A DNA stretch of 64,000 nucleotides, from positions 6,742,501 through 6,806,500 of the forward strand of contig NZ_CP166850.1 in NCBI RefSeq assembly GCF_041346945.1, read 5' to 3'. This DNA is from Amycolatopsis sp. cg9. Its GTDB lineage: Bacteria; Actinomycetota; Actinomycetes; Mycobacteriales; Pseudonocardiaceae. Below, piece by piece: positions 58,417-64,000 of this stretch. The notes under the pieces are model-generated. The model made no database searches, was not told the DNA's origin, and saw only the letters and a list, made by a program, of their open reading frames with translations. A program made the translations under genes and the position numbers. The first letter of the stretch is position 1, and each line of letters begins with the position of its first letter.

Positions 58417-58902
58417 TCAACTCGCCCGGTGTTGACCGATGCGCTCCGGATCCGCTCCTTCCTCGATCGCGTGCGTGGTGCGCTGCAGCACTCGAAGACC
58501 GGATCGGGCGAGCGCCGGTTCGATCCACAGCAGGAGTTCTTCGGTGCTCGGCTGCCGCCACCCGGGGCCACCGCCCCCGTGGCACCGCCGGCACAGCTGG
58601 TTGAGGCCCCAGCACTCCCGGCAGGCGCCGAGGGTCTCCGCCACGAACTCGATCATTTCCTCGGAGACGCTCAACGCGGCGCGCAGCGAACCGATCCGCC
58701 GTTTGGCGGCGGCGAGCCGGTTTTCGAGTTCTTCGACCCGCCTGCCCTGCTCGCCTTCGCCGTCGGCGCCGGCCATCTGGCTGAGCAGGGTCGACATCAA
58801 CGGGTCCATGGCCGGCCCGTCCGCACCGGTGGTTTCGACGGAATTCCCGCCGTTCTGCGCGGCCAGCTGTTTGGTCAGCATCGCCATCATCGCCGGGTTC
58901 AT
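58417..58902 (-). CDS. Protein with a CxxC zinc-binding-type motif, function unknown
   Basis: A 161-residue protein. The N-terminus is Met/Ala/Gln-rich. A coiled segment follows (RVEELENRLAAAKRRIGSLR). A CRECWGLNQLCRRCHGGG cluster (Cys-x2-Cys, then Cys-x2-Cys) resembles the DnaJ zinc-finger repeat and probably binds zinc. A helical C-terminus follows. No named family recognised. The ATG lies 4 bp after the endolysin-like gene stop. Confidence 0.65.
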   Translation of the reverse strand: MNPAMMAMLTKQLAAQNGGNSVETTGADGPAMDPLMSTLLSQMAGADGEGEQGRRVEELENRLAAAKRRIGSLRAALSVSEEMIEFVAETLGACRECWGLNQLCRRCHGGGGPGWRQPSTEELLLWIEPALARSGLRVLQRTTHAIEEGADPERIGQHRAS

Positions 58903-58906
58903 CCGC

Positions 58907-60025
58907 TCAGCACCCCTCGATCCGCTCGATGTCGCCGAGTTCCGGTGGTGGCTCGGCCCGGCGGTAGTCGAATTCGCCGTACTCGCCGGTCGGCCCGTAG
59001 GAGGTCTCGTAGTCGGCGAAGTCTTCCCAGGCCGCCTCGTCGGCGGCCGGGTCCGACCGGTCGGCCGTGACGACGGCAGGCGGTGCGGCGGCCGGCTGCG
59101 CCGCCATGGACTGCACGAGCTGCGTCAGCGCGGGGATGAGCAGGGCCAGCTGAAGCGCCGCGCTGTCTTGTGCCGGTGCCGGTGCCGGGGGCTGGCGGAC
59201 CGCGCGCCCGATCGCGGGGACCGGCGCGGACGGCCGGGGTGGCGGCGCGGGCCGGCTCACCGGAGCCGGCGGGGCCGGTGGGGGCGCGCTCGCCGCAGGG
59301 GGCCGGGCGGGAGCCGGGGCCCGGGGCGGTGGCGGTGGCGGTTGCTGCGGAGCGGTCGCCTGGGAGATCGCCGAAAGACCGGCGCCGATCCCGGCCCCGA
59401 TCAGCGCTCCCCACGGACCGGCCGCGGCACCGGTGGCCGCTCCCGTGGCGGCACCCGCGCCCAGCCCGGCGAGGAACTTGCCGACGTCCTCCTGGTCCGG
59501 GAACTCTTCGAAGTACAGGACGGGCTCCGACTCTTCATCGCTGACCCATTCGAACTGGGGGATCGCGAACTCCGCCCACTCGGCCGCGGTCGGCCGGGCC
59601 AGGCCGACCAAGGCCCACTCGGTGGTGTCGTCGCAGGTCGCGTCGGCGACCACGGACACGTGCAGGTGCTTCGTGTGCGGGCTGGGGCCGCGGTAGGCCC
59701 GCCACTCCCACGGCGACGGCCCGGCGTCGCCCGCCATGATCCGCCGGTTCCAGATGACGTACTTGATCCGCCGGTCACGCCCCTGTTCGAGGGTGTCGGC
59801 GAGTCGCTGCCCGTCGAGCCCGCCCGCCGGGTCGTGCGTGAAGTCCCGCGCGGTGACGATCCCGGCCGGGTCACCGGGAAGGTGGAACCAGGGATTGTGG
59901 TCGCTGTCGCGCGAAGCGTGCGCGGCATCGCCGATCCCGCCGTCGCTCGCGCGGTCGCGGCCCGGGGCGATCGTGTTCAGCTGGGCCCGCAGGACTTCGA
60001 GTGACCGTGCGACTCGCCATGCCAT
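58907..60025 (-). CDS. Endolysin-like M15-type peptidoglycan peptidase with Pro/Ala-rich tail
   Basis: A 372-residue protein. Residues about 1-140 match an actinophage-type peptidase: LEVLRAQLNTIAPGRDRASD, the zinc ligands in SRDSDHNPWF and TARDFTHDPAGG, and PHTKHLHVSVV. The C-terminal half is a Gly/Ala segment with glycine-zipper-like hydrophobic stretches, then a Pro/Ala-rich tail. No signal peptide. GGGAGG lies 6 nt before the ATG at 60025. First gene of the operon. It resembles phage lysis enzymes, but here without a holin-like gene or phage genes. Confidence 0.78.
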   Translation of the reverse strand: MAWRVARSLEVLRAQLNTIAPGRDRASDGGIGDAAHASRDSDHNPWFHLPGDPAGIVTARDFTHDPAGGLDGQRLADTLEQGRDRRIKYVIWNRRIMAGDAGPSPWEWRAYRGPSPHTKHLHVSVVADATCDDTTEWALVGLARPTAAEWAEFAIPQFEWVSDEESEPVLYFEEFPDQEDVGKFLAGLGAGAATGAATGAAAGPWGALIGAGIGAGLSAISQATAPQQPPPPPPRAPAPARPPAASAPPPAPPAPVSRPAPPPRPSAPVPAIGRAVRQPPAPAPAQDSAALQLALLIPALTQLVQSMAAQPAAAPPAVVTADRSDPAADEAAWEDFADYETSYGPTGEYGEFDYRRAEPPPELGDIERIEGC

Positions 60026-60121
60026 GACTGGCCTCCCTCGCCGTGGGACCACGCTGACCCGCCGGTCTCGGCGGTGCGTGATCCAGGATCGCCGTCATCG
60101 CGCCGCACGTCGTGAGCAATC

Positions 60122-60153
60122 GCTACTCAACTGCGGGAGCCGGGAGCTACTCA
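60122..60153. promoter_or_regulatory. Direct repeat GCTACTCA upstream of the peptidoglycan-enzyme operon
   Basis: GCTACTCA occurs at 60122-60129 and 60146-60153, 24 bp apart, in the 189-bp gap between two leftward genes and about 100 bp upstream of the operon ATG at 60025. It could be an activator site, for instance for the LuxR protein at 49202-51751, but no binding consensus is known to me. Confidence 0.3.
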
Positions 60154-60214
60154 GACGGTGCTCAGCCCGGCGAAGTCCACGGGAGGTGCACGGGCCCGCG
60201 CGCGCTTCCCCGGG

Positions 60215-61090
60215 TCAGCGAAGGGATTCCCGCGCGCCCCGGGCCACGGCCTCCGCCACCGCGGCCAGTGCGGTCGAGTCCAGCTTCCACTGCTGCCAGT
60301 GCAGCGGCACGTCGAGCGGCCGGTCCGGGGCCAGGTCCACGAGCACCTCGTCGCGGGCGGCGGCCTGGATCTCGGGCACCATGCCCCAGCCGAGCCCCGC
60401 GGCCACCGCGTCCACGAAGGATTGCGAGGCCGGGATGTGGTGGCGGACCAGCGTGAAGCTCCGGCGGCGCGTCAGGCTGCGGAGGAAGCGGTCCTGGAGG
60501 TCGTCCTTGCGGTCGAACACGATGACCGGGGCGGCGGGGAGGGATTCCGGTAGGGGCGCGGCCGACAGCCACTTGGCGACGAACGCTGGCGTCGCCATCG
60601 CCCGGTAGCGCATCCGGCCCAGGCGGACCGACGTGCAGCCCTGGATCGGTTGCGGCGCGGCCGTTACCGCGGCCATGACCAGGCCTTCGCGGAGCAGGGC
60701 CGCGGTGTGGTCCTGGTCTTCGCGCTGGAGGTCGAAGCAGATGCTGTCGGGGACCTCGGCGAGGGCCGGCAGGAACCAGGTGGCCAGCGAGTCGGCGTTC
60801 ACCGCGATCGAGAGCGAGCGGACGGACGAGCCGAGGCCGAGCTCGGACAGGGCGTCCTGCTCCAGCTGGGCCAGGGAGCGCGCGAAGCGGATCAAGACCT
60901 GGCCGGAGGAGGTCAGCTGGATGGGCTTCGTGCGCAGGAGCAGGACCCGGCCGGTGCGCTGCTCCAAGGACTTGATGCGCTGGCTGACCGCCGACGGGGT
61001 CACGTGCAGGACCGCCGCCGCGGCGTCGAAGCTTTGCTCGTCCACTACTGCCAGGAGGGTCCGGACCTGGTCGAGCGGGAGGTCTGACAT
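60215..61090 (-). CDS. lysG: LysR-family regulator, ArgP/LysG type
   Basis: A 291-residue LysR regulator. The N-terminal HTH contains QSFDAAAAVLHVTPSAVSQR and IKSLEQRTGRVLLLRT. ArgP/LysG members control a basic amino acid exporter and sense lysine or arginine. The exporter gene LysE is divergent at 61160, as in Corynebacterium glutamicum. The start is ATG 61090; a GTG one codon earlier is possible. Confidence 0.88.
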   Translation of the reverse strand: MSDLPLDQVRTLLAVVDEQSFDAAAAVLHVTPSAVSQRIKSLEQRTGRVLLLRTKPIQLTSSGQVLIRFARSLAQLEQDALSELGLGSSVRSLSIAVNADSLATWFLPALAEVPDSICFDLQREDQDHTAALLREGLVMAAVTAAPQPIQGCTSVRLGRMRYRAMATPAFVAKWLSAAPLPESLPAAPVIVFDRKDDLQDRFLRSLTRRRSFTLVRHHIPASQSFVDAVAAGLGWGMVPEIQAAARDEVLVDLAPDRPLDVPLHWQQWKLDSTALAAVAEAVARGARESLR

Positions 61091-61097
61091 CACGAGT

Positions 61098-61123
61098 GCT
61101 AATGTTACGTAAGAATCTTTAGC
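61098..61123. promoter_or_regulatory. Regulatory dyad between lysG and lysE
   Basis: GCTAA (61098-61102) and TTAGC (61119-61123) are 16 bp apart in the 69-bp gap between the divergent genes. The core of this gap is notably AT-rich (around AATGTTACGTAAGAATC). LysR proteins bind such T-N11-A-type dyads; the match is loose. Confidence 0.4.
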
Positions 61124-61159
61124 TGGAGTAATCCCGGAGGACGGTCATACCGTAACGGT

Positions 61160-61762
61160 GTGTTCACGCTCCTTCTGGCCGGGTTCGGGACCGGGCTGTC
61201 GCTCATCGTCGCCATCGGCTCGCAGAACGCCTTTCTCCTGCAGCAAGGCCTCCGCGGGGGTGCGGTGGCGCCGCTCGTCGTCATCTGCGCCGTGTCCGAT
61301 CTGGTGCTGATCGGGCTGGGGGTCAGCGGGATCGGGGCCGTGCTGGAACGGTGGCCCACCGCCATCGGCGTCATCGCCGTCGGGGGCGGGGTGTTCCTGC
61401 TCGGGTACGGCGTCCTCGCGGCACGACGGGCGTTCCGGCCGTCGGTGCTGACGGTCGGGGACGACCGGACGCCGTTGCGGAAAGCCGTCCTGGCTTGTGT
61501 GGCCTTCACCTGGCTCAATCCGCACGTCTACCTGGACACCGTCCTCCTGCTCGGCTCGGTCGCGGTCGCCCACGGTGACGGGCGGTGGCTGTTCGGCGTC
61601 GGGGCCGGGATCGCCAGCGCCGTCTGGTTCAGCGCGCTCGGGTTCGGGGCCAAGCGGCTGGCCGGGGTGTTCGCCAAGCCCGTCGCGTGGCGCGTGCTGG
61701 ACGTCGTGATCGCCGTGACCATGACCGGGCTCGGCCTGACCATGCTGCTCGGCCGCGTCTGA
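61160..61762 (+). CDS. lysE: LysE/ArgO-family amino acid exporter
   Basis: A 200-residue membrane protein with about five or six spans. The N-terminus GFGTGLSLIVAIGSQNAFLL is the LysE signature. FTWLNPHVYLDTVLLLGSVA is also typical. It exports lysine and/or arginine by proton motive force to avoid toxic accumulation. The start is GTG 61160. The divergent LysR regulator (60215-61090) should activate it when basic amino acids rise. Confidence 0.92.
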   Translation: MFTLLLAGFGTGLSLIVAIGSQNAFLLQQGLRGGAVAPLVVICAVSDLVLIGLGVSGIGAVLERWPTAIGVIAVGGGVFLLGYGVLAARRAFRPSVLTVGDDRTPLRKAVLACVAFTWLNPHVYLDTVLLLGSVAVAHGDGRWLFGVGAGIASAVWFSALGFGAKRLAGVFAKPVAWRVLDVVIAVTMTGLGLTMLLGRV

Positions 61763-61763
61763 A

Positions 61764-62252
61764 TCACCAGAGCTCGCCGCGTTCGGACGCCGGTGGGCGT
61801 TCCAGTTCCAGGAGGTACTCCTTTCGCTTGAGGCCGCCCGCGTACCCCGTCAGCTTGCCGTTCTTGCCGACGACCCGGTGGCACGCGACGAGGATGCTCA
61901 GCGGGTTGCGGCCCACCGCCGCGCCGACCTCGTGGGGGAGACCGCCGACGGCCCGGGCCAGGTCGCCGTACGTCGCCGTTGCGCCGTAAGGGATCTTGGC
62001 GATCTCCGCCCAGACCGCGCGGTCGGCGGCGGGGCCGGTCGCCTGCGCCGGGACGTCGAACGTCGTGCGCTGGCCGGCGAAGTACTCCTTGAGCTGGCGG
62101 ACGGCTTCGGGGAACGCGGTGTCGTCGCGTGGGCCGAACGTGGTGCGGTCCGGGCGGGTCCAGTGGTTCGGGAAGTACACGCCCGTGACGGTGTCGCCGG
62201 TGCCGACCAGGGTCAGCGGGCCGATCGGGGAATCGAGTTCGAGGTGCTTCAT
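61764..62252 (-). CDS. ogt: O6-methylguanine-DNA methyltransferase
   Basis: A 162-residue suicide repair protein. The acceptor Cys124 is in ILVACHRVVGKNG (the usual PCHR reads ACHR, an accepted variant). IPYGATATYGDLARAVGG holds the helix-turn-helix approach, and GYAGGLKRKEYLLELE is the C-terminal signature. It transfers alkyl groups from O6-guanine. The ATG overlaps the stop of the upstream unknown gene (TGATG), so a 2OG-oxygenase, an unknown protein and this repair protein form one operon. Confidence 0.93.
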   Translation of the reverse strand: MKHLELDSPIGPLTLVGTGDTVTGVYFPNHWTRPDRTTFGPRDDTAFPEAVRQLKEYFAGQRTTFDVPAQATGPAADRAVWAEIAKIPYGATATYGDLARAVGGLPHEVGAAVGRNPLSILVACHRVVGKNGKLTGYAGGLKRKEYLLELERPPASERGELW

Positions 62253-62854
62253 CAGGTCTCCCAGGTTGTGCCGTCCGGCCGGGTGCCGCGCAGGCCGGGC
62301 AGCGGGAAGTCGGTCAGTGCGGCGGTGGTGACCGTCCGATGTGGACTCCAGGACGTCGAGAGCCGGAGCCGTCGCGCCATTCCGGCCCAGCCCGCCGGGG
62401 TGGCGCTGACCACCCAGAGGTCCGGGTCCGGGGCGGCGAAGCGGCGGGCTTGGCGTAGCCACGACGCCGCTGTTTCCGGCCAGGTCACTGTGGCCAGGAC
62501 CAGGGCGCCCCACGCCGAGGCGATGCGGGCGCCGCCGGCTCGGGAGACCGGGTCGGCCGCGGTGCCGATCACGATGTGACGGGCGGGGCCGATCAGGCTC
62601 ACGAGTGCTTCGAGTTCGGCGCTGGTTATGCCCCCGTTCGGCAGGTGGGGCCGAGCGGGCCGCGGTGGCTCGGGTGTGGTGCTTGTGCTGTGTCGTGGGG
62701 TGGTGGGCTGGGTGGGTGGTGGCTGGGGTGTGGTGCTCGGGTCGTGTCGTGGGGTGGCGGGTTGAGTGGGTGGTGGCTCGGGTGTGGTGCTCGCGCTGTG
62801 CCGTGAAGTGGTGGGCTGGGTGGGGGCCGGTGGCCCGGGTTCGTGGCCTCTCAT
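62252..62854 (-). CDS. Unknown protein with Thr/Pro repeat head, in the DNA-alkylation repair operon
   Basis: A 200-residue protein. The N-terminal third carries three 18-residue Pro/Thr units (TQPTTPRHSTSTTPEPP type). The globular rest contains SAELEALVSLIGPARHIVIG, GARIASAWGALVLATVTWPE and a basic tail. No family recognised. It overlaps the oxygenase stop (ATGA) and the Ogt start (TGATG), which suggests that it acts with them. Confidence 0.68.
   Translation of the reverse strand: MRGHEPGPPAPTQPTTSRHSASTTPEPPPTQPATPRHDPSTTPQPPPTQPTTPRHSTSTTPEPPRPARPHLPNGGITSAELEALVSLIGPARHIVIGTAADPVSRAGGARIASAWGALVLATVTWPETAASWLRQARRFAAPDPDLWVVSATPAGWAGMARRLRLSTSWSPHRTVTTAALTDFPLPGLRGTRPDGTTWET
62664..62825 (-). 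repeat. Three 54-bp tandem repeats in the unknown repair-operon gene
   Basis: Units begin at 62664, 62718 and 62772, each 54 bp, and encode the Pro/Thr 18-residue segments. A few mismatches separate the copies. In-frame length change by slippage is likely. Confidence 0.8.
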
Positions 62855-63564
62855 GCGGCGTCGTGGAAGACCAGGCCCAGCGTGTGGCGGCGGCCGGTGC
62901 GGACCGCCGATACGCCGTGGCGGACCGGGGCGGCCGACCAGCCGCGGGCTGAGCGGACCGGGCGGTCGCGGGTGGTGAACACCAGGCCGTGGCCCTGGGG
63001 GATCAGTGTCGCCGTGCCGCGGGACTGGGCTCGCGGTCGTTGCTCCACCAACAGGAACTCGCCGCCCGTGTGGTCGGTGCCCGGGTCGTTCAGGTTGATC
63101 ACCACCTGCAGCGGGAACACCTTGTCGCCGTAGAGGTCCCGGTGCAAGGCGTTCCAGCCGCCGGTTTCGTAGCGCAGCAGGATCGGTGTCGGGCGCTGCT
63201 GACCCGCCGCGTGGCAGATCGCCAGCCATTCGTCCAATGTGGGAGGCCACTCCGCTTCGCGGCAGAGCCGCGCGAACCAGTCCTGGGCGATCGGGAGCAG
63301 CCTCGGGTAGAGCGCCTGGCGCAGCCGCTGCACCGGTTCCGGGAAAGGCGCGGCGAAGTAGTGGTAGTCGCCGTTGTCCCCGAAGCGGTGACGGCGCAGG
63401 TTCACCGTCGCCCGGAAGTGCGCCGGCTCGTCCCAGAGCGCAACCAGCTCCGCGCATTCCGCCGGGGTGAGCAGGCGGGGCAGGAGCGCGCAGCCGTAGT
63501 CGTCGACCTCCGCCGCCACCGCGGGCCAGTCCGCCGCGGCGACACGCTGTTCGAAAGTGGTCAT
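62851..63564 (-). CDS. 2OG-Fe(II) oxygenase
   Basis: A 237-residue protein. ILLRYETGGWNALHRDLYGD holds the first HxD iron ligand pair (His-Arg-Asp). The second His lies in the C-terminal part near RTGRRHTLGLVFHDAA, and DHTGGEFLLVEQRPRAQSRG occurs between them. It is a 2-oxoglutarate/iron dioxygenase, related to prolyl hydroxylase-like families. In an operon with Ogt it probably deals with alkylation damage, but it is not clearly AlkB. First gene of the operon. Confidence 0.82.
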   Translation of the reverse strand: MTTFEQRVAAADWPAVAAEVDDYGCALLPRLLTPAECAELVALWDEPAHFRATVNLRRHRFGDNGDYHYFAAPFPEPVQRLRQALYPRLLPIAQDWFARLCREAEWPPTLDEWLAICHAAGQQRPTPILLRYETGGWNALHRDLYGDKVFPLQVVINLNDPGTDHTGGEFLLVEQRPRAQSRGTATLIPQGHGLVFTTRDRPVRSARGWSAAPVRHGVSAVRTGRRHTLGLVFHDAA

Positions 63565-63641
63565 ACCCAGTAGACGTCCCGGCCGGGTGAAACGTGAGAT
63601 CGGCCCGGCGAAAAGATTCGGGCCGCACTAGCGTTCCGGCC

Positions 63642-64000
63642 ATGATCGCCCAGGCGTCGAGGTGGTGGCACGGCGCCATCGCCGCAGTCATCTTCGCGTC
63701 GCTGGTCATCCAGCTCGCCCTGCTCTTCACCGGTGGCGCGGACGCCAACTCCGGCCAGGCCGGGACGTCGCTGAGCATCGGAGTGCGGCTGTGGCGGCTG
63801 TTCAGCTACTTCACGATCGAGAGCAACCTGTTCGTGCTCGCCGTCGCGATCGTGCTGACGGTGCGGCCGCTCGCCGACGGCCGCGTCTGGCGAGTCGTCC
63901 GGCTGGACTCGCTGCTCGGCATCCTCATCACCGGGCTCGTGTACGCGATCGTCCTCGCCCCGCAGGTACACCTGACCGGCGCGGCCCTGGTCGCCACGAT
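63642..64000 (+). CDS. Pr6Pr-family membrane protein (partial)
   Basis: The first 119 residues before the window end. Spans include GAIAAVIFASLVIQLALLFTG, FTIESNLFVLAVAIVLTV and LLGILITGLVYAIVLAPQV. The motif LFSYFTIESNLFV is the signature of the Pr6Pr family of six-span membrane proteins, whose function is unknown. The ATG at 63642 is divergent from the oxygenase operon. The 3' end is outside the window. Confidence 0.75.
   Translation, partial: MIAQASRWWHGAIAAVIFASLVIQLALLFTGGADANSGQAGTSLSIGVRLWRLFSYFTIESNLFVLAVAIVLTVRPLADGRVWRVVRLDSLLGILITGLVYAIVLAPQVHLTGAALVAT

Noticed and set aside
57199..60052. Prophage or phage-tail remnant
   Set aside because: The endolysin-like and M15 domains suggest phage, but no portal, capsid, tail, integrase or holin-like gene is present.
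1..64000. tRNA, rRNA, CRISPR array or insertion sequence
   Set aside because: I saw no tRNA cloverleaf, spaced repeat array, transposase motif or attachment duplication while reading both strands. This is a reading by eye, not a scan.

Overview
The window is about 64 kb of very GC-rich DNA with dense short-spaced genes, many GTG starts, ATGA/GTGA stop-start overlaps and GGAGG ribosome binding sites. Gene content (GAF-ANTAR regulators, STAS anti-anti-sigma proteins, DUF6292, mycothiol-dependent isomerase-like protein, DUF6529 plus Rieske, a fatty acyl-AMP ligase with ESX-type small proteins) points to a Pseudonocardiales actinomycete, most like Amycolatopsis. It looks chromosomal. I saw no rRNA, tRNA, CRISPR array, transposase or integrase.

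Layout. 0-7.5 kb: tail of a Fis-type regulator, an MFS exporter divergent from a MocR/PdxR regulator, a 1068-residue NACHT NTPase with many membrane spans, and a DHA2 exporter. 7.5-12.7 kb: SRPBCC protein, bifunctional-nuclease-domain protein, TIGR02960-type sigma factor, DUF2087 protein, then a MarR-MFS-hydrolase operon behind a 32-bp dyad. 12.7-18.4 kb: an operon of fatty acyl-AMP ligase, acyl carrier protein, EspC-like protein, a 1046-residue Gly/Ser-rich protein with a WxG motif, and a short charged protein. 18.4-28.4 kb: methyltransferase, GH13 glucosidase, then a stress-type cluster (ANTAR-like, PfkB with a shortened N-terminus, two GAF-ANTAR, two STAS, DUF6292) interleaved with a LigD-type polymerase and an ATP-dependent ligase, followed by a decayed tandem duplication. 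28.4-36.8 kb: DoxX, two hydrolases, a secreted protein-DUF6529-Rieske redox operon, a repeat-bearing exported protein, DUF3800 and a Ser/Thr kinase. 36.8-49 kb: regulator/enzyme pairs (MarR-GNAT fusion, Sir2, truncated globin, flavin reductase with XRE-cupin, a quinone oxidoreductase remnant, GNAT with XRE-cupin, MFS with acetaldehyde dehydrogenase and aldolase, FAD monooxygenase with TetR).

49.2-60.0 kb is the least explained part. A LAL-type LuxR regulator converges on a five-gene leftward operon. That operon encodes an endolysin-like M15 protein, a CxxC protein, a coiled-coil membrane protein, a small helical protein and a 1790-residue polyprotein-like chain carrying a subtilase, a D,D-carboxypeptidase, an alpha/beta hydrolase and a possible lysozyme-like domain. 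None of them has an obvious signal peptide. 60.2-64 kb: LysG/LysE exporter pair, an operon of 2OG-Fe(II) oxygenase, unknown protein and O6-alkylguanine-DNA alkyltransferase, and the start of a Pr6Pr membrane protein.

The two loci most likely to be undescribed systems are the acyl-ligase/ACP/ESX-like operon (12.7-18.4 kb) and the peptidoglycan-enzyme operon (49.2-60.0 kb).
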